26,039 nucleotides of DNA from Candidatus Omnitrophota bacterium. Its GTDB lineage: Bacteria > Omnitrophota > Omnitrophia > Omnitrophales > Danuiimicrobiaceae. A model generated the notes under the pieces. It had not been told where the DNA came from. It saw only the letters and a list, made by a program, of their open reading frames with translations, and did no database searches. Position numbers and translations under genes: made by a program. The first letter of the stretch is position 1; each line of letters starts with the position of its first letter. Shown here in pieces: positions 1 through 8,451 of the stretch. The stretch is taken from NCBI GenBank assembly GCA_016206945.1, contig JACQQP010000070.1, positions 1 to 26,039 of the forward strand, written 5' to 3'.

Positions 1-2
1 AC

Positions 3-3000
3 ACAGCGGAGCAGTGCCGCAGAGCAGCTTCTGCTGCTCTGGCAGGCAAAACGCGGCGAGATTCGTCCGGACGGATTTCGCCAGTATTTTGGCGAATGGG
101 CGCCCATGATCCAACGGATGATGCCTATCAGGCGGGGACAAGACCCGCCCCTACAGAATACATTCGTTTTGCGATGATTGCGCTTGTCCAATTGATTGTT
201 TTTATTCCAACGATTGCCCTTTGGTTAAAACGACACAAAATAAAACTCGTGCATTTGAACAATGAAATATTGTCTCACTTACCACTCATTTTGGGGGCTC
301 GTCTTGCAGGATGCCGGATCATTTGTCATTTTCATGGCTGGCGAAAATTGACAAGGACTGAAAAAGTGATCAGCCGTGTGATTCATTGCTTTATTTCCGT
401 GACGCAGTCAGGTGCCGACTTCTATAGTTGGCAATTAGATGGAATGGAAGTGGTCGGGATTCCAAACGGTCTTTTAATGAGCGAACGCAGCAATGTTCAG
501 CCTCAAGTTCGAATCGAAACGCGCCAAAAGTTGGGATTTATCGATCAGGATTTTGTCGTTTTGATCGTAGGACGATTCATCCCGCTCAAGGGGCATTCGG
601 TATTTTTAAAGGCAATCGCGGCTGCGGTTCGGGTGAACCAAAATTTAAAAGCTCTTGTGGTTGGGACAGATCCGTCGCCTGGAGGAGAATTTCGAAGGAA
701 ACTGGAACATGAGGTTCTCCAACTCAACTTAAAAGAGAGAGTACAGTTTTTGTCCTGGCAGGACCATATGGGCCCTGTTTATGAGGCAAGCGATGTCGTG
801 GTCCAACCATCGGTCGAACCCGAATCATTTGGTTATGCGGCGCTGGAAGGGATGTCTATGGAAAAACCGGTCATTGCGAGCCGAATCGGAGGGTTGGTTG
901 ATGTCGTCGGCCACGGCGAAACGGGTTTTTTGATTGAGCCAGGGGATTCAGACCAACTGGCTGAAGCAGTCTTGAACATTGCCGAGAACCTTAAGCTTGC
1001 CATTCAACTTGGTAAAAATGGGCGCCAACGCGTGAAAAGACTGTTCACGATGGAGCACAATGCGGAAGAAGTTCAAAATGTGTACCGAAAGATTTTGAAT
1101 GCCAAACGCATCCTCATCGCTGAGTCCGGAAGCGGCTATGGAGGTACAGCCAAGTACCTTTTTGATCTTGTCACGCATCTTAATCGGGATGAGTTTTCTC
1201 TCGAAGTAGTGGCGTATGGCGGTGGTCCTTTCATTCAGAAATTGAAGGGAGCGCGCAAGTGTGTCTCATTGAAACCGAGTTGGTTCTTCCCTTGGGGGGA
1301 GGACAAAACCCAGCGTGGAGATGTCCAATCGGTTTCCTTTGCTGGAGGAAAGATTGGAAGGGCGATTGTTTCCTTGTTTCAGTTGATTTTTCTGGTTCCG
1401 CAAATTGCAGTTTGGCTGCGTAAGAGGCGAATAGCCCTTGTCCATCTCAACAATGACATCAGATCGCACTTGCCTCTCTTGCTTGCTGCTCGAATCACTG
1501 GCGCGCGCGTGATTTGCCACTTTCACGGGTGGCGGCCGATGACGCGTGTGGAACAGTGGGCCAAGCGCTGGGTCGATCAATTTATAACGCTGACGGACTC
1601 AGGTGCGGGGTTCCTAAAGAGTCAATTAGGGGGCGTCTCAGTTCAAGTGATTCCAAACGGCATTTCATGGGCCAGTGGGATTGATGATTTAGAGGCGAGA
1701 CGTCAAGAAGAGCGCAAACTTTTAGGAATCAAATCGAGCGAAAAAGTGATCGCCATTTTAGGTCGCCTCGTACCTTTGAAAGGACATGACACTTATCTCA
1801 AGGCGCTTTCGGAGGTCATTCAGAAAGGCCATAAGGTCATCGGCCTCGTGATGGGTCACGATCCTTCTTCCGACCAGCGGTATTTGAACGCATTGGAGGC
1901 TTATGCCTCAAAACTTGGGATCGCTGGCAAGATGCGTTTTTTGCCTTGGCAAGAGGACGTTGCCTCTATTTATGCGGCGAGCGATATCGTCATTCATGCC
2001 TCCCGAGAAGCGGAACCGTTTCCTCTCGTTATTATAGAGGCGATGCTCGCCGGAAAACCTGTCATCGCGGCTCAACTCGGCGGTGTCGTGGATCTGGTTC
2101 GGAATGGAGAAACTGGAATTTTGTTTGAGCCTGATGATCACACGGCGCTTGCACATTCGATCGAAACCCTGATGGGTGATTGCGCGTTCGTGAACGGTCT
2201 CACTCAGAATGCGAAGGAATGGGCCCAGAAATCCTTTCGGGTTGAAGAGAACGCTTTACAAATCGAGCAGCTTTATCGGAGATTGCTTCGGTCTTGCGTC
2301 GAAGCCCACGGAATGCCCTATGATGCCGAAGCAGTTCCTGCCCAAAATGATTTGGAACGCGAAGTAAATTATGCGTTCAAAAAGGCATTTTATTATACGG
2401 GTGGAGTAGCCGTCCTCCGGAACGTCTTAAGCACGAAAGTTCCCATTTTGATGTACCACAGAGTGTTTCGAAAACCAGACCCTTTTTTCCCAGCGGTTTC
2501 AGAAGATACGTTCAGGCAGCAGATGGAGTATCTTAAATATGCTTACCACGTGATCTCACTGGACGAACTTCTGAAGTTCTGGCGTCTGGACCAGCCCGTT
2601 CCTAGGAGGAGTTTGGTCCTGACGTTTGATGATACCGATGTCAAGACCTGGTCGCTCATTTACCCGCTTTGTAAAACCCTTGGGTTACCCGCTACTATAT
2701 TCTTGGCGAGTGGGCCGGCTGAAGAAGACAGCTTTATCTGGACAGACCGACTCCGCTGGTGGTTCAAATTAACGAAGCTCAAACGTTACGCATTTCAATT
2801 GAATGGCCATAAAAAAGAATGGGATTTACAAGATCCAGAAAACCGTTTGATCGCGCTCAGTGAACTTTCAGGCGAATTAAAGACATGGGAAAACATAAAC
2901 CGGAAGAGGGCCGTTGCCCAACTTGAATACGAGCTCGGAGTTCGTCGGTCTGAGCTTCCAATCGATTGGATCCTTTCTCAGGTTCAAGTTCGAAGCGCTG

Positions 3001-3338
3001 ATCGGAACTTAATCAGCTACGGGGCTCATACCGTAACCCATTCGATTTTAAATCGAATGACTTTGGAAGAAGCGCGCTACGAGATTTATGAATCCAAAAA
3101 ACGACTTGAGGAAATCTGGGGAGAGCGCGTCATGCATTTTGCCTATCCGAATGGCGAAAAGGACGATTTTGGAGGCGATCACAAGGAGTTAATTACAGGA
3201 GCAGGTTTTGTATCGGCTTCATCCGCTATTTTGGGGTTAAACGATGCCAATACGGATCGCTACGCACTTAGGCGAATTTATGCCAGGGAAGAACCGCTTG
3301 CGAATTTCGCCTGCCGATTAGTCGGCGTGGGGAGTTAA
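3..3338 (+). CDS. GT4-GT4-polysaccharide deacetylase trifunctional fusion (5' partial)
   Basis: Predicted cytoplasmic sugar transfer by two GT-B (GT4) modules, fused to a CE4-type deacetylase. Numbered from the ATG at 96: module 1 spans about 25-335 with EX7E glutamates E243/E251. Module 2 spans about 336-727 with E640/E648 and opens with a glycine-rich GSGYGG loop. The NodB-like domain spans about 780-1060 with TFDD (843-846) and H978/H982. The two GT modules are clearly paralogous (both contain HFHGW and IPNG). Module 1 lacks the roughly 90 N-terminal residues seen in module 2, and the frame is open to the window edge, so the ATG at 96 is probably internal and the true start lies upstream. 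Codons 3-151 run through a palindrome cluster. The usual Gly after FDD is Thr (TFDDT). The stop is 3 nt before the next gene. The fusion could be split in relatives. Confidence 0.88.
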   Translation, partial: TAEQCRRAASAALAGKTRRDSSGRISPVFWRMGAHDPTDDAYQAGTRPAPTEYIRFAMIALVQLIVFIPTIALWLKRHKIKLVHLNNEILSHLPLILGARLAGCRIICHFHGWRKLTRTEKVISRVIHCFISVTQSGADFYSWQLDGMEVVGIPNGLLMSERSNVQPQVRIETRQKLGFIDQDFVVLIVGRFIPLKGHSVFLKAIAAAVRVNQNLKALVVGTDPSPGGEFRRKLEHEVLQLNLKERVQFLSWQDHMGPVYEASDVVVQPSVEPESFGYAALEGMSMEKPVIASRIGGLVDVVGHGETGFLIEPGDSDQLAEAVLNIAENLKLAIQLGKNGRQRVKRLFTMEHNAEEVQNVYRKILNAKRILIAESGSGYGGTAKYLFDLVTHLNRDEFSLEVVAYGGGPFIQKLKGARKCVSLKPSWFFPWGEDKTQRGDVQSVSFAGGKIGRAIVSLFQLIFLVPQIAVWLRKRRIALVHLNNDIRSHLPLLLAARITGARVICHFHGWRPMTRVEQWAKRWVDQFITLTDSGAGFLKSQLGGVSVQVIPNGISWASGIDDLEARRQEERKLLGIKSSEKVIAILGRLVPLKGHDTYLKALSEVIQKGHKVIGLVMGHDPSSDQRYLNALEAYASKLGIAGKMRFLPWQEDVASIYAASDIVIHASREAEPFPLVIIEAMLAGKPVIAAQLGGVVDLVRNGETGILFEPDDHTALAHSIETLMGDCAFVNGLTQNAKEWAQKSFRVEENALQIEQLYRRLLRSCVEAHGMPYDAEAVPAQNDLEREVNYAFKKAFYYTGGVAVLRNVLSTKVPILMYHRVFRKPDPFFPAVSEDTFRQQMEYLKYAYHVISLDELLKFWRLDQPVPRRSLVLTFDDTDVKTWSLIYPLCKTLGLPATIFLASGPAEEDSFIWTDRLRWWFKLTKLKRYAFQLNGHKKEWDLQDPENRLIALSELSGELKTWENINRKRAVAQLEYELGVRRSELPIDWILSQVQVRSADRNLISYGAHTVTHSILNRMTLEEARYEIYESKKRLEEIWGERVMHFAYPNGEKDDFGGDHKELITGAGFVSASSAILGLNDANTDRYALRRIYAREEPLANFACRLVGVGS
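15..151. repeat. Cluster of four palindromes read in frame within the first GT gene
   Basis: Four inverted repeats are packed into 137 nt. AGAGCAG (21-27) pairs with CTGCTCT (34-40), extended by TGCC/GGCA. A 28-nt palindrome at 55-82, centred on CGTCCGGACG, has only two wobble positions. TTCGCCA (77-83) pairs with TGGCGAA (90-96), directly followed by the perfect palindrome ATGGGCGCCCAT (96-107). GGCGGG (131-136) pairs with CCCGCC (144-149). All of it stays open in the reading frame of the glycosyltransferase. It looks like dispersed palindromic elements rather than ordinary coding DNA. Alternatively it is a leader just upstream of a gene starting at 96. Confidence 0.65.
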
Positions 3339-3341
3339 TGT

Positions 3342-4493
3342 ATGGAAGTGATAAGATTTTCAGACCTTAATGATGAAGCGAGGCATGGCTCGTTATTGCG
3401 AAGGCAACCATGGGAAGAACTTCTCGCGCGTTCAGGGAATCGATCCATCTTCATGACTTGGGAGTGGCTTTCAACTTGGTGGGAAATCTTTGGCGGCGAT
3501 CATGAGCTTTGGTGGCTGATCGTTAAAGGTCGCGATGGAAATTGGATCGGTGGAGCCCCGCTTTACTTAAGACGTTATCGAAACGGTCTTCTTTTGCCCT
3601 ATCGCGAATTGCGTTTCGTTGGAACAGGGGCATCGGTTGGTACCGAACATATGGATGTTGTCGCAGACCCTAATTATCGATCCGAAGCACTTCAAGCGTT
3701 AACCGTTTATTTGGCGGAACACGCGTCCCGTTGGGACGTTTTATGTATGACCGATATCAGCAATCCAGAAGCGCTGGTTTATCAGATTACAAATCACTTA
3801 GCCGGAAGGGACATGTGGGTTCATGTTGGGGAGCAGCTTCCAAAAGCAGTTTACGTCCCGCTTCCATCAACGTGGGATGAGTACTTCAAATCGCTTGGGA
3901 AATGGCTCCGACAAACCATCTCGCGTCAGCGAAGGAAACTTCTACGGGAATTGGGTTTAAACCTTTATGTCTGGTCCGAAAAGGATTCGAGTCTCGATTC
4001 TGCGTTGGATGAGCTGGAACGGTTGTTTCGCGCGCGAAAATCAGCTTTGGGCGTGAGCAACAAATTTCAAAGTGCGCCCGGGTATCGTGAATTTCATCGC
4101 CGCTTGATGGCACGATTTTTCGAACGCGGCTGGCTTTATCTTGCGTTTCTTAAAGATCATGAACGAGCGGTTGCGGTTGAATACACCTTCAAATATGGAG
4201 ATGTGCTTTATAGTTACCAATCGGGGTTTGACCCAGAATTTGGAAGGAGAAATGTGTTTAAAGTGTTGCGCAGTTATGTGATTGAAGAAGCCATCCGTCA
4301 GGGAATTCGTGAGTTTGATCTTTTGCGGGGAGACGAATCTTATAAATATGATTGGAAGGCAGTGGATCGCAAAAAACAGACGATTCGAGCGTTTAGTTCC
4401 ACTTTTTATGGGCGAGCTTTGGGAACCATAGCGGGCGTAAAACGGAGGCTAAAAGAAGTGGTCGCGCAAGGGAGTAAGAAATATGAAGCTTGA
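3342..4493 (+). CDS. FemAB/CelD-like GNAT-family acyltransferase
   Basis: 383 residues, usual size for CelD/BcsL-like proteins with a double GNAT fold (Acetyltransf_6 type). The C-terminal signature is clear: a YSYQSGFD-type strand, then FDLLRGDESYKYDW at 325-338, typical of this family. Members transfer an acyl or aminoacyl group onto a glycan or its precursor and are common in exopolysaccharide and exosortase loci. There is no signal peptide, so it is expected in the cytoplasm. GGGGAG (3329-3334) serves as ribosome binding site for the ATG at 3342. Its last 11 nt overlap the next gene, implying coupled translation. The acceptor and acyl donor cannot be read from sequence; acetylation or acylation of the repeat unit is inferred. 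Confidence 0.82.
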   Translation: MEVIRFSDLNDEARHGSLLRRQPWEELLARSGNRSIFMTWEWLSTWWEIFGGDHELWWLIVKGRDGNWIGGAPLYLRRYRNGLLLPYRELRFVGTGASVGTEHMDVVADPNYRSEALQALTVYLAEHASRWDVLCMTDISNPEALVYQITNHLAGRDMWVHVGEQLPKAVYVPLPSTWDEYFKSLGKWLRQTISRQRRKLLRELGLNLYVWSEKDSSLDSALDELERLFRARKSALGVSNKFQSAPGYREFHRRLMARFFERGWLYLAFLKDHERAVAVEYTFKYGDVLYSYQSGFDPEFGRRNVFKVLRSYVIEEAIRQGIREFDLLRGDESYKYDWKAVDRKKQTIRAFSSTFYGRALGTIAGVKRRLKEVVAQGSKKYEA

Positions 4494-6015
4494 TTCGCTT
4501 GCTTCTCCGTTCGGTTCTCAAGCTCAGCAGACGAAGGCGAACCTTCTCAAGCAGAAAAAGACCGCTATCTTCCTCATGGCGGCGATGGCGCTTGCTTTTA
4601 GTTACATCATTACGAAAGATGTCGTCGTTCCTTCTTGGATTATGCTTACCGCTGCTTTCATGGGCGGCGTTGTTCTGTTCGGAATGGGCATCCATAACCC
4701 GCATGTCATTACGTATGTCCTGGTTGCTTATCTGCCCTTTAGTAAAGTCTTGGTAGGCGATTTCGGTGGCGTGGCGACGGCTTTGAACTTGACGAATCTG
4801 CTCATGTTATTCATTTTTATTGTTTGGCTTTCTGGAAAATATTCTGAGGATGAACCGCTTTGGTTGAGCACGCCGATCAATGCCCCGATCATTCTTTTTA
4901 TCATGGCGGGTTTTCTCTCGATCTTGCGCGGTTCTTCGTATAGCGCCGAATATCTATGGTTTGCCGTGATCGAGTTTAAACGGTGGATCACGCCTATTTT
5001 GATGTTTTTTCTTGTTTTAAATACGATTAAAGACCGCCAAACCATTAAAAATGTGGTCGTCATCATCATTGTCGTCTGCACGATCGTGGGACTTATGGCG
5101 ATTTATGATTACATGGATGTCGGCGAGGCAAGTTTGGAAAAATCGAGAATTGGCAGCATTGCGGGTCATTCCAATTCGCTTGCGGCCTTTTTCAATTATT
5201 ACATTTTTCTGCCGTTTGGTTTTTTCTTATTGAATATGAACCGATCTCGTTATTGGCTGATTTTAATCCCATTTTTGATTCAATTCCGCGGAATCATGGT
5301 GACGTTTTCGCGAGGCGGATACATTGCTTTTGCGTTCGGGCTTTATGCGCTTATGTGGTTTCGGAGTAAGGCCCTTTTTATTGTGTTGCTTGGCGCCATG
5401 GTGTTTTCCATTTTTAATCCCATTCTGCTGCCGCCCGGAATTCGGTACCGGATGAGCCATACATTTACGAAGCCCGTCAGTTATACGGAGGCGATTAGCG
5501 CGCCCGAATATGCAGAAGAGAGTTTGGATGGCAGCACCCGAGGCCGTGTCGAAATTTGGAAGGGCGCTCTTCGAATGATTAAGGAACAACCTTTCTTCGG
5601 TGTGGGGTACGGCCTCTTCTTTCCCTTAATTCGTCATTATTGGGTGGGAGGATTTTCCATCGATGCTCATAATACGTACCTCATCATTGCGGCAGAAATG
5701 GGAATTCCGGCGCTTGTTATCTTCCTCATTATTATTTTAATGGTAATTGGGAATACGTATCAGCTTTATCAGACGACGAAAGATCCGTTTGCTAAGGCAC
5801 TTGCTCTTGGTTTTTTAGGAGGCTTATTTGGGCTCCTCATGAGTAATATGTTTGGTTCCAGGCTCGATTCGCAGGAAGTGTCAAGCTATTTTTGGATCCT
5901 TTCGGCATTGGTGATGCGTCTTCACATTTTGGATCAGAAGGAAGGAACGGCTGTGCTTCCGAAAGTCAAAAAACTTGATACCCTATGGCAAGGAGATGAG
6001 GCGGTGGTCCTATGA
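4483..6015 (+). CDS. O-antigen ligase/polymerase-like membrane protein (copy 1)
   Basis: 510 residues with about ten to twelve hydrophobic segments and a short basic N-terminus. It has Wzy_C/WaaL hallmarks: a large periplasmic loop after the VTFSRGGY helix, RGRVEIW near 353, and DAHNTYLIIAAEMGIP starting at D394 with H396. The family joins undecaprenyl-linked glycans to each other (Wzy) or to an acceptor (WaaL, protein O-ligases) on the periplasmic face. Sequence alone does not separate these roles. It is clearly paralogous to the gene at 14253-15689, sharing for example GLMAIY, FFNYY and FRGxMVTFSR. It starts inside the end of the acyltransferase gene, and its own stop overlaps the next ATG (ATGA). 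Confidence 0.88.
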   Translation: MKLDSLASPFGSQAQQTKANLLKQKKTAIFLMAAMALAFSYIITKDVVVPSWIMLTAAFMGGVVLFGMGIHNPHVITYVLVAYLPFSKVLVGDFGGVATALNLTNLLMLFIFIVWLSGKYSEDEPLWLSTPINAPIILFIMAGFLSILRGSSYSAEYLWFAVIEFKRWITPILMFFLVLNTIKDRQTIKNVVVIIIVVCTIVGLMAIYDYMDVGEASLEKSRIGSIAGHSNSLAAFFNYYIFLPFGFFLLNMNRSRYWLILIPFLIQFRGIMVTFSRGGYIAFAFGLYALMWFRSKALFIVLLGAMVFSIFNPILLPPGIRYRMSHTFTKPVSYTEAISAPEYAEESLDGSTRGRVEIWKGALRMIKEQPFFGVGYGLFFPLIRHYWVGGFSIDAHNTYLIIAAEMGIPALVIFLIIILMVIGNTYQLYQTTKDPFAKALALGFLGGLFGLLMSNMFGSRLDSQEVSSYFWILSALVMRLHILDQKEGTAVLPKVKKLDTLWQGDEAVVL

Positions 6016-7556
6016 CGGTTGCCCCTATCTCGCTTAAAATGCCTCGGCTCTCATTTGCGATGGTCCTCGGTATGCTTTTGACGTTGATGTATGTTGTTTT
6101 TCTTAATCCCTACATTGATGTCAGAGGATTTAACGCCCATGATCCTGCCGGATACATTGATCGAGCGATCTCCATCTGGAATGGCGATGGTTACGGAGAA
6201 CGATTTGCAGACCGTTTTCTCCCTGTGACCATGCAGCCCCCTGGTTTTTCTTTTTTGTTGGCTCCCATCGTCGGTATTTTCGGTGTCAATTTCTTTGCTT
6301 TAAAAATCTATATGGTTTTCTGGGGAGCCTTGACAGCGTTCGTATATCTATTTTTCTTTCGCCGCTTTCTTCAAAGGGCGACCGACGCCTATGTTGCGAC
6401 TCTTGTTTTGATGGCTTCGCCCGTCATCTTTGGGCTTTCTCATAGGGTTCTATCCGAAATTCCGCTCTTTTTCTTCACGAGTCTTGCCTTGGTTGCTTTA
6501 AATAACTATTTAAAGTCTCGGGCACGGATTTACTCCGGATGGCTTTGGATGGGCGCAGCGTCTCTTGGAATTGCGTACCTCTTTAAGTTTACCGCCTTGG
6601 GGGTGGTTGCAGGCGGCTGGTTGCTTTTCCTGCATCCTGAGTTTCGAAATTGGATCGTGTTCAAAAAAATGCTCTTGTTCACCGTGCTGATTTCCTTACC
6701 CGTAGTTCTTTGGCAGGTTTATTCTTCCTCGATTCCCCAGGAGACTTGGTATTGGACGAACTCGTTCTTAAATCAATTCATTTTGAAAAATCCCTATGAT
6801 CCCGCCAGTCCAATTGCCTCGGTGTCTGACTGGGTGGTGAGAATGAGACAAAATATTGTGTGGGGGATATCGTGCAACATTGCGACATCGCTCATCGCTC
6901 CGCTTTATTTTCTGGAAGGCGGTTTCGCAGGCTTCTTCTTGAGTCTGCCTGTCGTTTTGTGGCTTGCTTATCAGTGGCTGAGATCTTATCGAAACCTACC
7001 ATCCGTCTTAGAGGGTTTTACGCTATTCATTCTCGTCATTCTTGTGACGACTTATGAAGGGCAGGCAAACAGATATATCGCCATTTTGTATCCCGCTTTA
7101 GTTGTTTATGGCTTTCGGGGAGTTTCAAGCAGCCGCTTTGGGATTTCATCTCATGGGGTCATTGGGGCGATCCTGTTTCTTTCAACGCTCACCACGTTTC
7201 TCGGGGCTTTGGATCAGAATAAAAATCCCTATGGTTCGAAGACGCTCCGCGACTTCGTCCAAATCGCGCAAAAAACAAAAGAGATGGTTTCAAGGGAAAG
7301 CACGTGTATCGCTCCTTTGACCTCCCATTGGCAGATTTTGACGGGCCATTCTTGTTTTTCTTCATGGAAGGGCGCAGAAGCGGACTATTATGTCGTTTTG
7401 TCCAATCGGTACGCTGGAAACGTCGAAGCGCTTCAGGATATTGAAAAAGATGCGGCAAAAGGTGCATGGAGAATTTCAGACATGCTTCGGGAGACTTCGT
7501 CACCTCTTTTAAGGCTTTATGAAAACGATACCTTTGCAATTGTGAGGCGGAGTTAA
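6012..7556 (+). CDS. GT39/ArnT-like (GT-C) membrane glycosyltransferase
   Basis: 514 residues, with about ten membrane helices concentrated before residue 430 and a short soluble tail. An N-terminal helix is followed by a periplasmic loop carrying NAHDPAGYIDRA, where the Asp fits the acidic catalytic position of GT-C enzymes, then the typical MQPPGFSFLLAP and LSEIPLFFF segments of the PMT_2/ArnT group. These enzymes move a sugar from a polyprenyl-phosphate donor to a lipid, glycan or protein outside the membrane. The start overlaps the previous stop (ATGA), and the next gene begins 1 nt after the stop. The adjacent UbiA-like gene may make its lipid donor; that link is inference from adjacency. 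Acceptor unknown. Confidence 0.8.
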   Translation: MTVAPISLKMPRLSFAMVLGMLLTLMYVVFLNPYIDVRGFNAHDPAGYIDRAISIWNGDGYGERFADRFLPVTMQPPGFSFLLAPIVGIFGVNFFALKIYMVFWGALTAFVYLFFFRRFLQRATDAYVATLVLMASPVIFGLSHRVLSEIPLFFFTSLALVALNNYLKSRARIYSGWLWMGAASLGIAYLFKFTALGVVAGGWLLFLHPEFRNWIVFKKMLLFTVLISLPVVLWQVYSSSIPQETWYWTNSFLNQFILKNPYDPASPIASVSDWVVRMRQNIVWGISCNIATSLIAPLYFLEGGFAGFFLSLPVVLWLAYQWLRSYRNLPSVLEGFTLFILVILVTTYEGQANRYIAILYPALVVYGFRGVSSSRFGISSHGVIGAILFLSTLTTFLGALDQNKNPYGSKTLRDFVQIAQKTKEMVSRESTCIAPLTSHWQILTGHSCFSSWKGAEADYYVVLSNRYAGNVEALQDIEKDAAKGAWRISDMLRETSSPLLRLYENDTFAIVRRS

Positions 7557-7557
7557 G

Positions 7558-8451
7558 ATGGCCATCTTGGCGTTGTTTCGATTTCGACAGTGGATTAAAA
7601 ATCTTTTCGTATTTGCTCCTTTGATTTTTTCGGGTCAACTCTCTAACCCGCACTCTGTGCGCGAGGCCCTGTATACCTTTTTTTCGCTTTGTTTGATTTC
7701 CAGCAGCGTTTATGTTTTTAATGACATCAGCGATCGAGATAGCGATCGTCAACACCCGACAAAAAAGAACCGTCCTTTGGCGTCTGGAGAAGTCTCGATT
7801 TCTTCAGCCTGGATCTTGTTCCTCCTTCTTTTGGTGGGAGGGTATACGATTCTGGTCATAATGAAAATGCCTCTCTTCGTATTTGTCTACGTAAGCGCTT
7901 TTCTTATCATCAACTTGGCCTATTCGCTTTACCTGAAGGAGAAAGTGATTGTCGATGTCCTGACGATCGCCATTGGTTATGTAGTTAGGGTTCTCGTAGG
8001 AGCCGAAGTGATCGGTGTAGCGGTGACTCACTGGCTTCTCTTATGTACATTTCTCTTAGCGACATTTTTGGGATTCAGCAAACGACGCCACGAACTTGTG
8101 TTACTCGGTACAAGTGCAAGGAGCCATCGATTGGTCCTGCGTCATTACTCGGAAACATTTCTGGATCAAATCTGTATTCTTACTTTAGCCATGACCTTGA
8201 CTTGCTATGTTCTCTATACCATTGCTCCTGAAACGGTTGCGAGGTTTGGTACCGACGCTCTTGTGTACAGTAGCGTCATCGTGATGTTCTCTCTGTTTCG
8301 ATATCTTTTCCTGATTCATATCCGTCAGATGGGAAATCCGGTGGAGGTCATTTACTTCGACCGACAAATCATTTTTTCGATCGCCACGTGGGTCCTTTAT
8401 GTGGTTTATGTGATTTACACAAGACCTGCGCTCGTGGGAGCTAAGTCGTGA
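7558..8451 (+). CDS. UbiA-family polyprenyl-phosphate phosphoribosyltransferase-like protein
   Basis: 297 residues, nearly all membrane helices. The first UbiA motif is NDISDRDSDRQHPTKKNRPLASG (starting N55; aspartates 56, 59, 63), with the HPxKxxRPxASG tail typical of decaprenyl-phosphate phosphoribosyltransferases (DPPR synthase, Rv3806c type) rather than quinone or haem prenyltransferases. The N-terminal FRFRQWIKNLFVFAPL and the later DVLTIAIGYVVRVLVGA also match that subgroup. Expected reaction: PRPP plus polyprenyl phosphate gives polyprenyl-phosphoryl-5-phosphoribose, the first step towards lipid-linked ribo- or arabinofuranose. The usual phosphatase and DprE1/DprE2-like epimerase partners are not in the window. 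The stop overlaps the next GTG (GTGA). Confidence 0.85.
   Translation: MAILALFRFRQWIKNLFVFAPLIFSGQLSNPHSVREALYTFFSLCLISSSVYVFNDISDRDSDRQHPTKKNRPLASGEVSISSAWILFLLLLVGGYTILVIMKMPLFVFVYVSAFLIINLAYSLYLKEKVIVDVLTIAIGYVVRVLVGAEVIGVAVTHWLLLCTFLLATFLGFSKRRHELVLLGTSARSHRLVLRHYSETFLDQICILTLAMTLTCYVLYTIAPETVARFGTDALVYSSVIVMFSLFRYLFLIHIRQMGNPVEVIYFDRQIIFSIATWVLYVVYVIYTRPALVGAKS

Noticed and set aside
15..45. Hairpin as a transcription attenuator or terminator in front of the operon
   Set aside because: No T run and no leader peptide; the frame runs through it, so an in-frame repeat is the simpler reading.
96..98. ATG at 96 as the true start of the first gene
   Set aside because: The frame is open to the window edge, module 1 lacks about 90 residues found in module 2, and no good ribosome binding site precedes it; treated as internal, with the caveat that it could be a start after truncation.
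7189..7755. 188-codon minus-strand open frame
   Set aside because: It lies antisense across the end of the GT-C gene and the start of the UbiA-like gene, and its translation is basic, low-quality sequence with no recognisable motif.
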